NCBI GenBank assembly: GCA_015501055.1
Contig: JADNYV010000187.1
Span: forward strand, 1 to 64,000
DNA length: 64,000 bases
From: Mucidula mucida
Lineage: Eukaryota; Basidiomycota; Agaricomycetes; Agaricales; Physalacriaceae
Direction: 5' to 3'
In this document: positions 33,110 to 44,344 of the stretch, piece by piece
Position numbering within the stretch: the first letter of the stretch is position 1
How the letters are laid out: each line of letters opens with the position of its first letter
Program-made: the position numbers and the translations under genes
The notes under the pieces: model-generated
What the model was told of the DNA's origin: nothing
Seen by the model: the letters and a program-made list of their open reading frames with translations, nothing else
The model's database searches: none

Positions 33110-33850
33110 ATATACACACCACCGTCGATAAAACATCACAGTTGTCTCTTGAGGGTGAAATTCGAGGAACTGAGTATTTAGACACGCCGCATTCTTGTCC
33201 TTGTAGCCGGGAGCGCACGTTGACTTGTCTGCCTCTCTGCGCTAGCCGCCGTCCCAGACGTCGACTTTGTCTTGTCGCCTTGGGTATACCACGAATTCAT
33301 CAATTGAGTATACGGCCAACAAGAAAGAGCCCAAGATGAGCGACATGGAGTAATCCTAGCCGCACAAGCTACAAAAAAACGCGTCCCTTGAGCGCGCTGT
33401 CCACCATAACCACCCGGTTGACTAGCCTTTGCCGTTGCCGCGCGGTCGTTACGCGGTTCGTCCTACGAGCGCCCTGAAAGTTGACATAGGCGAAAGGAAC
33501 GGTCGCCAATCCTTTATCAGAAGAATTAAGTAGCAAGAGTTGCATGATGATGGTGGAAGAAAGAAAGAAAGAAGTGTCGGATGTCCGGGCCGACAGGCAG
33601 CTTTCTCAAATGCACCATCATGTTGACTTTGCTATCCACGTCCCAAAAAGCAACAGGTTCTGAAAAGCTCACTCAGTTATGCGCTACGGACTGGGCTATT
33701 CTCTGTAACAACTTGCATGCGGTACCTCCGATACTGAACACCCTTGAGCACGTCCGTCTACAACCCCCAACATGCTGCTCTCCTTCATTCCGCGTTACTT
33801 CCCCAGCGCCGCCAACGAAAGAACATCGTTGTGATCATCGGGCTCAACTA
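33110..33850. other. Non-genic, includes a scrap of block T
   Basis: From about 33400 to 33760 the text resembles 17090-17300 and 24500-24690 (GTGTCGGAT.TCCGGGCC, CACCATCATGTT.ACTTT). The rest shows no supported gene. Confidence 0.5.
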
Positions 33851-33852
33851 CG

Positions 33853-34053
33853 ATGGCAAACTACCACCCACTCTTGGAAGAAAAGTGGACACTATGGGAC
33901 GTTGGCACGGGATGCGGCATCCAATATCTCTATGGAATGCTGCGGGCAGTCCGGATGGTGGATAGCTTGGACACGCTGCGGCTTGACAAGAGCGTTGAAG
34001 ACTTTGAAAAGATAGTTCACTTGACAGAAGTCGAGAATCCGGTATGTTTCCTT
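33853..34053 (+). CDS. Possible exon of an unknown gene
   Basis: Open from an ATG (MANYHPLLEEKW) to VHLTEVENP, where a GTATGT donor follows at 34042. Composition (LDTLRLDKSVEDFEKIVHL) looks protein-like and lies outside the repeats, but there is no recognised domain and no partner exon that I can join. Low confidence. Confidence 0.25.
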
Positions 34054-34119
34054 TGTCCTCTCCTGTCGTACTATCCTTATATAACTTTGTCCAGCTCTGG
34101 TCCAGCTACCAAATGACCA

Positions 34120-35190
34120 AAATCTCCTCTCGTCTCAAGGGGAAGAATGGTTGCCTTTTTTGAGTGTCGCGGATGAAGACACTTTCACTTGTCTCATCCA
34201 CGCCATCTCGCCTTTACAGTTTCCGTACATTGCTGGCCTATACTGAGACAACCTTTTCGCAATCGAATGTTTTGAGCGATTTCAAAATGTAGCGCTCTCC
34301 TCGTGGGATTAATAAGCTCACATCCTTGTTGCCTACGCGGCTCTCGACAACGTTTGGGCGTTACAAAGGTATGTCAAGCATTGCGCGTACTCGAGTCGAT
34401 GTTGACTCCACCGCTGATCTCAGGGTTGAATATCAAACTGGACAGGATTGGGCACTCCATCGTTCAGAGCCCGCTTCTAAACGGCCGCCACTTTGAATTT
34501 CGCGTTACGGTAGCCCACTTCTGGATTCAAGTTGTGCACCTCGAATACGCTCCAGATCTGACGCTACCCAGCTTGGCGATTCGAATTGTCGGCGGTGCTT
34601 GCTTTTGAACGAGCATCTTGTTGAGAGACGGTGCCAGGAGGCTATAATGAGTCCGTAGGTGAAAGAGGCGTCGTGCTTATCGATGAGAGGGGAACTATGG
34701 TGATTGTTGGTGGATGAAGAATTGGATCGTATGGGCACGTTACTTGAAGTGAACAAAGACTGATATTGTTCTAGAAATCATTCGACACTCATCTCGAACG
34801 TGTGTAAGGATCACTAGCAAGAAAGATTGTTCAAAGTACGCCCGGCCGCAGTTGTTCCAGGAATTCATTCAGCTCGTGAAACGCGCGCTTGGACGCTCTT
34901 GTCTCTGCATCCATACCCTCGCCTCAATCTATCACATTTCTCAAATGTTAAGCCGGGGGCTTGTACGGAACATCGGACGCTTTCACATCAATGTCGCTGC
35001 GTTTTACATGTATCTCATCGCCAGCCTCCCAATCCTCCACACACGATAATACATGGCACAAGATCAATCCAATACCAATCCTCGCGGTAGTCGTCGGTCT
35101 TCGCGCGCACCTCCGCGGTGGTACGTGATGTCATCCGGGTCCCGCTTTTTCTAAGCTTTTTCTGGGGTTCGAGGGGCATGGGCCTATAGC
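34120..35190. other. No supported gene
   Basis: Only short unsupported frames on both strands. There are no repeats shared with the rest of the window. Confidence 0.4.
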
Positions 35191-35209
35191 GTTTCTGCAT
35201 TTATTGTGA

Positions 35210-35810
35210 GTGGGGCAAGCGGTGCCGCGCTTAGAGCGAAGGGGAGTGAAGTCCGAGTATGGGAGCAGGTCGAAGCTCGAGTTTTTCGGCTTTGGGCGAA
35301 GGACGTATATGTTGCTCTTGACCACGTTCCTTCATCAACGACACAAGACCGCCGCTTGCATCGATCTTTCTCTCACTCCTACCGGCGCCACTGTCTCCGT
35401 GCGCGCCATCCAAAGTGGTCCGTCGATTTTGTATCTGAACGAGCGTGTCAGTGAACGTAAGGCGCGTGCGCGCTTCCGCCTTCAGTCGTCAATGGGAGAG
35501 TCATGTTTGACTTCGGGACACGCGCGGACATCACCCAGCTTGCGATGGCGTTCCAGGCTGAGTCAAACGCAGTGCCTGCTCTGGGCGGTAGGATGTTATC
35601 GCCAGAGAGAGAGGTTGCGACGCAGCTTTGGGAAGGTGGGAGAGAGCTGTAGGTCATGTATAGGTATGTTTCAATTTTCCATCTCATGTTTTATTTTGTT
35701 TCTAATGCGAACCTACCTCATACAGCCACGTAGGCGATATGTTGATGTTCCTGTCCGGCACGGAACTCATCATTTACGAAAACACAGACGTGCGGACGTG
35801 TATTAACTGC
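35210..35810 (+). CDS. Hypothetical gene or gene remnant
   Basis: An open frame (LEFFGFGRRTYMLLLTTFL..IDLSLTPTGATVSVRAI..LYLNERVSE) can be continued across a short GTAAGG..TTCAG segment (35457-35485) into VNGRVMFDFGTRADITQLAM..PEREVATQLWEGG, which then meets TAG at about 35650. A further frame (VGDMLMFLSGTELIIYENTD, 35732-35790) lies beyond a GTATGT..ACAG interval. The three pieces read like exons of one protein, but the joins are not certain and the TAG may make it a pseudogene. No domain recognised. Confidence 0.3.
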
Positions 35811-35913
35811 TCTATATCAATTTTGTGTATGTACATTTTTGCCTCTTTTCCCTAAATCCTTTTTTCCGATACTGACAATTCATTTCCTCTAGAAGTAGCA
35901 CCGCCAGCGGAGT

Positions 35914-36660
35914 TCATTTCTTAACGGTGATATCACGAATGACCTTCTGCACCTCGCTCAGGCGAAACTTCTTCTCACCCTCCGCCGGCGCCTTTCCTTT
36001 TCCTTTTGCCTTCTTCGTTGGACGGAGTCCTATATCGTCCTCGCTTTCCTCCTCCCTCAGTCGCGCCCCCGCCTTGCGAAACGAAATACCGTCAAGGGCT
36101 CCGTACAGTTGCCTGGCATCCTTTGCGCTTAGCCCCATGATCCCTTTCGCGTTGTGCTTCCCAGTTGCGTCCGGTAGCGGTAGATCTTGGGGCCATCCCG
36201 TAATTTCCAGGCGACGGTTCCTGAGCAGTTGGGGAAGAGTGCACCAGGGAAGCTGAGGTGCGCCGAGGTTAGTATACTGGATAGGTATATTGTGCTGGGC
36301 TGCATTGACCGTGTTAGTAAGTAGGATTCGGACATTCATTTGGCGACATGTACCTAGGAGTCTGGCGAAGTGGTCTTTCATCCTGGGTAGTATGACCTCT
36401 TTGGACAGTGTCGTTTCCCGAGATTGGCTGTATTCTGGTGGTACCTGCAGTGGATTTCAGTTACGGGCGCCCCGACAAGAACATGAGTCGTTACTCGAGA
36501 TGCGGCGGAGGCGGGAGGCGCGACTATTACAGCAGCTCTTGATACCTGAAACAGAGTGAGGAACAAGGAAAGTTGGAAGAACATGATCTTACAGTATCTT
36601 CCATCACCTCGAGCTCGACAGGTGGAGTACTCGTGCTTATGACGGCTTCCATTTCCTCAG
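35914..36660 (-). CDS. Hypothetical basic protein, spliced
   Basis: First exon from ATG at about 36652 (MEAVISTSTPPVELEVMEDT), a GTAAGA donor at about 36593, then a middle exon (RAAVIVAPPASAA..) and a long last exon (36381-35914) with IPIQYTNLGAPQLPWC, EITGWPQDLP, GIMGLSAKDARQLYGAL and a Lys-rich tail RPTKKAKGKGKAP. The pattern of a weak N terminus and a WP.DLP..GL(S)..D....L motif recalls a multi-copy Agaricomycete family often found near transposons, but I cannot name a function. Splice sites between the second and third exon are not resolved. Confidence 0.4.
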
Positions 36661-36668
36661 AAGTGGGA

Positions 36669-39162
36669 TTATTCAAATGTGGTAAGTAGAATGATGCCGA
36701 TCCGGACTAGTACATAAAGATTGAGTGTCACTACAGCATTTTCTTGATGGTTACACACTGTGGAGAGATGAGGAACTTTGTTCACTTGGCGAAGTTCCTG
36801 GCATTTAATGCACTTTAGGATACATTGCCAATCACACAGGGGGTAGTGGTGTGAGTATGCGTGAAATGCCGGGCATGCATCAGGTTCAAGGAGTGGTACA
36901 ACTCTGCAGTTAGGATTTAACAAAAGGTAGGCTGCAGCATAGCACTGTCGAAGCTCCAGCTTGTGTTTATCCCATCTGAAATCACAACATGTGTGAGTTG
37001 AGACATCTAATGACTTGGAAGTGGCATTGCAGAATGCCTCTACCAATGCAGATATGTGGGTAGGATATACTGGGTTGTCAAACACACCCTTAATGCATTC
37101 CTTTAGCCAAAAGTAATGATACCGGTAGTATTTTTGTGGTGTGAGTGTTTTCCCAGAGTGTTCTAATATGAATAGGAAAATGGCAGTAAGCAATACTCCA
37201 AGTCCAATATCTGTTGAATCCAAAGAAGAGGTAAGACCCAATTTGTGTTGCCTCTCCAACAAGACAGTATGCTCTACTTCTCTCCACTGAGATTTGGAGC
37301 ACATTATAACTGATGCCCACAGAGGATTGGGAAGTCTGTGCACCCAAGGCTGATAATGAGAATCAAATATGTCATCAGTGAGAACAGTGCCCATGAACAT
37401 TTGATTAATCTTTGTGAGGGTAGTGTCTGATATTACACCACAAGAAACACCAAGTACAAGGATATGCAGCCATACTTGCATGTCAATATCAAAGTGTACC
37501 CGCCACTTGTTGAGAAAAACAAGAGAGACCAAGGGCCCAACATAATCAGCATGGTAACTGCTGGTATAGAGTTTCTTTCTAAAGTTCAAATTGTCAGTTA
37601 ATGAGTAAATTTTAAGAATGAAAAGGTATATACAATTGGTTGTGGCATTGCCAACAATGTGCATCCCATGTGGTAATAGAGTTAATAAGCAAGCTCCTAG
37701 ATACATTGTCATGTGTGGTCCGAAGGAAAGATTGCAAGTCAAACCAGTGCTTCAGTGTGGCCTGCTCAAAATCACGATAGCATGAATGGCCATGGTATCG
37801 AAGAGTATCCTCAAATCCAACTTGGAAGTCACTTTGTTGCTCCTGATCTCTGAGCCAATGCCAGATCTCCGGGCCAACCTCATACCATATCGATACCGTA
37901 TCCCAAACCCCACAACGAGTCCAATCAGCAAGACCCCTCACCCAACCAGCTTCTCTGACAGCCACAGATGTGAGTGCTGCCCAGATTATTACTGAAGCTC
38001 GCATTGCAAATGACGCTTTGGATACGCGCTCCCTAAAATTGATCCAAGTGGGTGTACGAGGTATGTGCAACCATAATGACGAGCATGAAAGTTTGTGTTT
38101 CACAGCTTTAAAAGACTCGTACCACAGTGTGTTCGACGAATAGGCACACTTCTCTTCATCGCCGTCCACCCATAACCAAATTTCACCGTCCTTGAGAAGA
38201 TCAACCAGGACGCCCCATGTTATGTCGCGATGGATGTCCCAGACTTCTTCTCCGGTAAAGAGAACCTGCTGCACTGTGCAGAAGATGATGGATATCCGAT
38301 ATTGCGCGCGCTCATCAAGTGCGAAAGAGGAGGCACACTCAGGATCCACCTCGGAGAGCTCCTTGATGACGAACGGATTGCCGCCCGGATATTCCCTGTC
38401 AAACTGGGTGGGGGGCATGGATATCCAGCGCGCCGCATCGGCAGGAAGTGGGTGATCTTCTGATTCAGACTCAGACTCTGAGTCTGAGCTCGTGGACTCA
38501 CGATCCGACTCATCGTCGTCCTCCTTGGACTGGCGGTCAGAGTCGACCTGCTCGTTGGCGGGCGGATCCGTCATTGGGGAGTCATCGGCGAAAGGGATGG
38601 ATGATGGATCTTGGGGGAACGAATGAGTTTCAGGCGTGCGCTCAGCGCTTACGGGGAGGGATGTATATGCATTCGTGGCATGGGATGAATGGAGCGGGTT
38701 GGCTTGCGACGAATAAAGTGGGGTTGCGTGCGATGAATACGCCTGGTTGTCATGCGATGAATGGGTGCTGTACGATGGATGCTGCTGATTGGTGGGCGAT
38801 GAAGACAGCTGGGTGGTGTGCAATGACGAAGACGACTGGGTGGTGTGCAATGAATACGGCTGGGCGCTGTACGATGCAGACCAATGGGTGCTGTGCAACG
38901 AAGACGACTGGGCGGTGTGCGACGATGACGGCTGGGCGGTGTGCGACGAATATGGTGAGGTGGTGTACGAGGGATACATCTCTGGGTTGTAGTATGAATG
39001 CGGCGGAGCAACGCGCGACGAATACAGCTGCGCGTCGGGCGGCGGATACAGCTCGGAGGACACTACATCCTGGCAAAGCAAACCATCTTCCGGCATGTGC
39101 GCTGTATCCGCGGGATATCGCTCTCGGAGAGGCCAGGACGAGGGGGAATCTGGGAACGACAT
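36669..39162 (-). CDS. Large hypothetical protein, low-complexity N terminus
   Basis: Two overlapping frames on one strand, probably one spliced gene: 39162-37612 (516 codons) and 37742-36669 (357 codons). The first starts MSFPDSPSSWPLRERYP, has a Ser/Thr/Tyr/His-rich region of irregular SSHTAQ/SLHTTQ repeats (residues about 70-180), an acidic Ser/Asp/Glu stretch (DRQSKEDDDESDRESTSSD, about 215-245), then an ordered region with Trp-rich text (WDIHRDITWGVLVDLL). The second has a Cys/His-rich end (DWQCILKCIKC, TVCNHQENA). An intron between about 37580 and 37705 would join them; the exact sites are uncertain because the phases of the obvious GT-AG pair do not match. Unknown function. Confidence 0.45.
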
Positions 39163-40850
39163 GGCGTACCGGTAGTCGTCGATGGTGGAGGGAAAGAGAG
39201 AGACCAGGTGCCGCGTGTATCAATGCTGTATGAGAACGCTGCGACATTGCATCTGTCAGTCCATGCCGGGCGCCAATCTGACGGCACGGGCCTTCAAATG
39301 CTCCATCCAGTGGCAAGTTGCGTAGAGCACACCCACCCGTGCGGATTGAGGCTCTTCGATAGGCGCGTGCGAAGGACTAAGACTTTCAAAAACAGCATTG
39401 GATCAGACGATCGGAAATACCTATCAGGCGATGCAACCAATGCGAAGTAAGCAGTAGTTCGTCGTCGCTAATCCTACGAATGTCCTTCTCTTGCGAGGTT
39501 CGAGCATAGCAAACGCGTTTTCAATATGAGCATTGACCGACACACAATGGTGTATCAAGACTCTTGTTCGTGCGTCAACGTCAAGTCCTTGCATGCAGGT
39601 AAGTGGACTCACAAAGATATAAAGATGTCGTCCGTATCGACCACGCGGTACTTTCTCTCTCTGTCTCTACAGCACTTTCGGAGATAGCACCGGCCGCTAA
39701 CACTGTTACGCCACCGCCTTCTTCGACGATAGTTAGCCTGCCTTGCTTTCATGCGAACCGCAAGTCGAGCCTGAACAACATTCCAGGTAAGAGTGTTTGC
39801 CTGGCACACCTTGAGGAAGACAAGTCAGCATGTATTTCGATTCCGAATATCCTTGAGAGTCATACCTCCAGGAGCCGCATCAACAGTACGATCAGAAGGC
39901 GTAAAATCAGTAGCAGGAAGCAGAGAGAAAGTAAGGATTGGCTGAATTGATTGTGTATACGGAAGTCCCGTTTCAAGTTGGGTGCGAGATGGGGGACTGC
40001 ACGTAAAAGACATTATTCGGACGAGCGGCCGATGACGAGGCAAGGAATGCAGTATGGTAAGGCCCAAATATCGATACGAGCTGGACGGGATTGCGAGGAA
40101 CTTTCTGCGCGGGTGTCGAGTTTGATATGTCTTGAATGACAATGCGACGGTATCTGGATCGACCAGCTCGCCCAAGAGCCCCCAGAAGATTTGAGATGGC
40201 GTTTGGTTTTATCCAAGACATACTGGGGTGGGCAGGTTGTTTGGATCCCACCCCGCGGTCTTTGAATATGGTTTGGAAAAGATCTATAGCAGAAAATCGC
40301 GATAATTGACAGCGGCTGTCGACATTATCCATATAAAAGTGAGCGTGAAGATGTGCGAGGACATTTGGCACCGAGGACCAACGAACGACTAGGAGCTGGT
40401 GTTACAGCATAGCGCCGGAAATCGAGAGGACTGGAAAGAATAAATCAATATAACTGAGATCGGAGAGATGAAAAAGAGGAAACTCACCTAAAGCCCTTCA
40501 GCGCTTCCAGTTGGCACTACCATCCCAAATCCCAGGGCTTCCGACGCCGGCATAGCGACGATTGGCTGCCTGGTCGCAGAACAGGAATACTCTAGTCAAA
40601 GGCATTGATGATGGGAGTTCTCAGAGGAACGAGGAAGGGTGGGGAAAACCGAGATGCTTGGAGAACCAACGAACTCCGCAACGGCCGCGAATCCATCTGT
40701 TTCTGCCTCACCAGTATCGTTTCTAGGAATGATCCTGTTGCTAGCTCGGGCCAGGCCCTGCGTTGAGCTGAATTCGTGCAACACCGCTTGTTCTCCCTCC
40801 CCCACACATCTACCACCCTCTGGGGATCCACTCAGGCTTGCGTTATGCGC
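39163..40850. other. Upstream region and intergenic
   Basis: 39230-39320 (minus) holds text encoding GPCRQIGARHGLTDAMSQ, matching DPCLEIGARHGMSGAISQ in front of S0 at 26397-26440. The rest to 40850 has several short frames but none supported. Confidence 0.4.
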
Positions 40851-41302
40851 CTATTTGTTCGACGACGCCGATGGTACGGCCCAGGCAGACCACCAGGAGA
40901 GTGGACGGCTGCTAGAGCGAGGACAGGTCCGCGAATAGAGGACGTCGCAGGGCGTAAATATCGTAGAACCTTCGAGGCATGATTTTCCCTTCCGTAATTC
41001 CAATTTACAAGCGAAGTGTGGATCGACAGCAACGAATTTTGTCGAGAGCGATTGCTGAGCATGGATGATGGAGGTGAAGGAAGAGGCATTGCCGAATCGG
41101 GTCAACTCACCGCTGCGTCATCTCACAATAATTGAGACGCGTAAAAAGCAGAGAGACAGCTGTTGCAGTACTGGTATAAGATCCCATTTGAGGTCATCGT
41201 TTACATTATATCTAGAGAGACAATCTAATGAGACGGTAAGTATCAAATACAATAACTCTTCTACGTCGAGGTGCTGGTAGTATTATCTACAGTGCCAACG
41301 GA

Positions 41303-41689
41303 ATGCGGCTCATCACTACCACCATCCTGCATATACGCGATAACTTCAAACCACACAATGTGAAATACCAAAGGAATACACGCAAGCAAAGCAAAGACCA
41401 CGCCTACTCCCGCGTTCGGCGTGCTGCGTATGATTTCCTGAACGATCAGAATCCAAAGAAGAACATTTGGGATGGTGTAAAAGATGGTGAAGACGATTGG
41501 ACCGATGAGCGTGACGCGTTGCTATTGTCGAAGATCATTAGCTCGCGGTCTAAGCAAAGTAACCCGCTCGCACCTCGAAAACCTCCGAACTCATATTGTT
41601 GTACAGGAAGGAGATATGGATCGTCAATAGGACAACAGCCGCGGTCCACGCCGCGTCGCACGTACGGCCTGTTTGGATATACGCGCTAA
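41303..41689 (+). CDS. Family B protein, copy B4, only copy with an ATG
   Basis: 128 codons from ATG at 41303 (MRLITTTILHIRDNFKPHNV), continuing into the conserved blocks KQSKDHAYSRVRRAA, NPKKNIWDG and DDWTDERDALLLSK and ending RRTYGLFGYTR. The ATG lies in sequence that is not shared with the other copies (they read CGCTCACCACTTCCTGCAT just upstream), so the start may be accidental and the shared coding begins at L-H-I-R-D. Function unknown. Confidence 0.45.
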   Translation: MRLITTTILHIRDNFKPHNVKYQRNTRKQSKDHAYSRVRRAAYDFLNDQNPKKNIWDGVKDGEDDWTDERDALLLSKIISSRSKQSNPLAPRKPPNSYCCTGRRYGSSIGQQPRSTPRRTYGLFGYTR

Positions 41690-41780
41690 AGGAGAATCAT
41701 GTTCGTGGTGGTCCGACTAGTCACTAGTGGAGGACGGGCGTTACCCAAAAAAGGTGCTTTGCTACGCAGAATCGAGTGAG

Positions 41781-41945
41781 CTATAGCGTGAAGCCATGTA
41801 GAAGCAGACGCACGATAAGCAAAGTAATGTTCCGGCTCTCGCTCAGCTTCTTCATTAACTGAGGAATGTATTGCGGATCCTGCAACGCGCGTTGGACATC
41901 GGGGTAGATGGTAAGGAAGAAGAAGCGTCGTTTGAAGAAGGCCAT
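41781..41945 (-). CDS. Family C micro-protein, copy C4 (54 aa)
   Basis: MAFFKRRFFFLTIYPDVQRAL, then the same core as C2 with QYIPQLMKKLSESRN and the LLHGFTL end. It differs from C2 by a two-codon insertion and R for L at residue 7. Converges with B4 (stops 91 bp apart). Confidence 0.45.
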   Translation of the reverse strand: MAFFKRRFFFLTIYPDVQRALQDPQYIPQLMKKLSESRNITLLIVRLLLHGFTL

Positions 41946-43116
41946 GGAAAGCGAGTGTTGTAGAAACACGACAGTTCAGTTCAGCCTTATGTACAGCGGA
42001 GGAACACTCATCGCTTATACGTGAATCAGAGAACAATGATAGGAACGACCCTTAAGTAGATAATGAAATCTGAGAGGCGACGGATACTTGGGGGGGGGGA
42101 CCCTGAGAGGTGGTATATTTATGGCGACTCGGAGTTGACAGTCTTTCGGGCTGTGATGAACAACCATCCCGCGAGCTCTGAGATGATGCTGCTCGGAACA
42201 GAAGGTGCGCGGTGCGCATTTGGTCACATTTAACCTAACATTGTTCATTGATAAAGGGCCGAAGGAAGACAGGATGTGAGACGTACCTCTGAAAGGTTAT
42301 ACATGCGCCTTACGAGTCATCTTTCCCAATCGTCAAACCGACGCGTCTTGAAGGCGATCCGCCAGCACTCGGCTTGTTCGCATGGGCCGAGGAGGAGACC
42401 CTAAAAGGGATGGCACCTACAGGCGCCTATAGTAACAAGGAGCATATCTGTTCTTGGGGGCAGAAGGAGTGCCATATTTGGTGTCATCGGATCTGAGATC
42501 TAACTTTTCCGAGCGATTCAAGGGCGATCCAATGCTGAGTTCATCCGAGGGAAGGCTTGACCAAATTTGGGGCGCCTACCAGTACACGCGGTAAACTCGA
42601 TGCACGGACTACGACAACGTTACGATGCTCTGTAAACACAAACAGAGTCTGAACTTCGATATACAGAACAGAGTTGGAGGAGATGAGTACTTTTGAAGAG
42701 CAACCGTTCCGCTAGCATTAAACGTGTCTCGGCCGACAAAGTGGTCCTTTGACCAGCGTTTTGAAATACGATCTTCAAAGCGTCAAGGCCTATACGTTCT
42801 TTAACCCTGTAAGTCTTCTTTTTTCCTGCAAGCAATCAAATAGCCTGGCGTAGCAATCATATCAAGCGCTTGAGTTTTGTGTGCCCATCGCCGCACCGTG
42901 CACAAAATAAGAGTCTCAATGAATTGCGTGGTGAAGGAAGAAGTTGATGCTATGTGGGTCCTGTAGACAACGAGGCAGTTTCGACAATAGCGAATTTCTG
43001 TGAATTAGCCTGAGGCTTTGCAGAAATCCGAAGCATGCGCGTTCTACATCGCTTTTATTTAGTTCTTTTCTGGTATAGGAGATATAATAGATGCACTACC
43101 ACACTTTCAATACAAA

Positions 43117-43410
43117 TTGCGCCAGCCTCCTGATCTTTATGACTTCTCATTTATCACCAAAGCCACTATTATGAAGTTCTCAGCGTTATACGAAGCAGCT
43201 TCTGTTTTTGGCAAAAAATCGGTTCGGGTAGTGGACGATGACTGGACCCAAGAAGAGAATATTATGATACTGTGGGTAGAATATGGAATAAAACGAAGAG
43301 ACAATCACAAGCATGCACTAACCAATTCGCCCTCACAGTGTTCAGAAATCATCAGCGCGCGTTGTTCCCGCGTTCTTGAAGGAGGACGGATTCCCATTCG
43401 CAGCCGTTAA
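43117..43410 (+). CDS. Short hypothetical ORF
   Basis: 97 codons with KKSVRVVDDDWTQEENIMILWVEYG. The DDWT.E segment resembles DDWTDE of family B, which ends about 1.4 kb upstream. No start context or introns support it. It could be a remnant exon. Confidence 0.2.
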   Translation: MRQPPDLYDFSFITKATIMKFSALYEAASVFGKKSVRVVDDDWTQEENIMILWVEYGIKRRDNHKHALTNSPSQCSEIISARCSRVLEGGRIPIRSR

Positions 43411-43419
43411 TCGTAAAAA

Positions 43420-44098
43420 AGTTGAGCGCGCATTACACGTGTATCCAGTAGCAATCATCTAGGGCACGTGAAATTGAAGATGTGCGTGGCCAATGCCGTT
43501 AATGATTCCATCGAAAAAGGCCTGGACGAAGGTAAGGAGCAGACCGTCAGTCCTTGTTTTAGGCAGAAATAGGTACATACTTTCTTGAAGTTTCTGACCA
43601 TTGATAAAAATAAACATAACACCACCTGATTTGCCTCCAAATTAAGTGTGAGTGTTCCATTTCTGTGCCTTGAGCGGGTGCTCAAAACGAGGTGGAGGGG
43701 GAAAGTGTTAAGTCTTAACATCTGGCCAGCAAAAAATGAACTCAAATCCAGGTGTGTCCACGGAAAGATATACTGTGCTTGAATGTTAGGCAGAAGAGAA
43801 GATAGGCAATAGTATGCCAATGTGACGTAGAACATTCACAGTGAGGCTACCCATGTATGGATGAGCAAGTGGCCTTGGAATTCCTGGTACTTACTTGATT
43901 CGCGAGAGTATGCTGAGTGATGATGATCATAAGCGCACTGGAACAATGCTCATGCCTCACCGTAGTAAGTAAGCACTTAATAGTCTTCTCCATATTTCAC
44001 GCGAGCGGCGAATCGCCTTGAACTTCCAAGCAACCCAATGTACGCGCCACAGTCCGAGTCGCATCGAATGACATGCATTAGCTAAGAAATTCAGCATA
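43420..44098. other. No supported gene
   Basis: A minus-strand 126-codon frame (43455-43835) has hydrophobic, low-quality composition and no homolog in the window. No RNA gene seen. Confidence 0.4.
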
Positions 44099-44342
44099 CT
44101 GTAGTGTTTTGACCGCAAATTCACATAACGGGTCACGGGGGTCTTTGAAGTGAAGCTATATATACATCATAACGGGTCACGGACCACTTTGGTCAGGCAC
44201 GAGCCTCCAAATAAGGAAATTTCAGGTCCCGCTATAAGCGGAACTGTCCAAAAAAGGCAATTTAAGGGTCTGTGAAGCTGTTCGCTGTAACTTCAGACCA
44301 TAATGGGTCACAGGCTGTGAAGTTACGGTCGAAACGCTACAG
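44099..44342. mobile_element. 244-bp MITE related to the TET-bearing element
   Basis: Ends CTGTAGTGTTTTGACCG and CGGTCGAAACGCTACAG, flanked by TA at 44097-44098 and 44343-44344. On the minus strand the first 75 bp run GTAACTTCACAG..TGAAGTTACAG, like the left hairpin of 27253. Internal GGGTCACGG and TGAAGTTAC/TGAAGCT repeats, no ORF. Confidence 0.85.
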
Positions 44343-44344
44343 TA

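Larger units (their letters stand above)
26461..33110. repeat. Module M copy 6 (most complete copy)
   Basis: S1 (26461-27250), the TET-bearing element, S2 (28385-28960), A6, P, Q, B3, C3 and tail in one run, ending at about 33095 with CATTTAGTTTTTCTC. With S0 at 25848-26460 it gives the full order of the module. Confidence 0.85.
40855..43070. repeat. Module M copy 7, left-truncated
   Basis: Begins inside Q (CCAGGCAGACCACCAGGAGAG, compare 11335) and continues through B4, C4 and tail to the shared end at about 43070. There is no S0, S1, S2 or A. The body from 41340 to 42960 is closer to copy 2 than to copy 6. Confidence 0.8.

Noticed and set aside
33780..33965. Caspase/metacaspase-like start (KNIVVIIGLNYDG)
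   Set aside because: Only the hydrophobic IGLNY word resembles the family; no His/Cys dyad region follows in frame.
38448..39233. Long plus-strand frame (261 codons) opposite the large hypothetical gene
   Set aside because: It is the antisense of the Ser/Thr/His repeat region of the 36.7-39.3 kb gene; its repeats (Trp/Cys/Met-rich) are a by-product of the coding repeat on the other strand.
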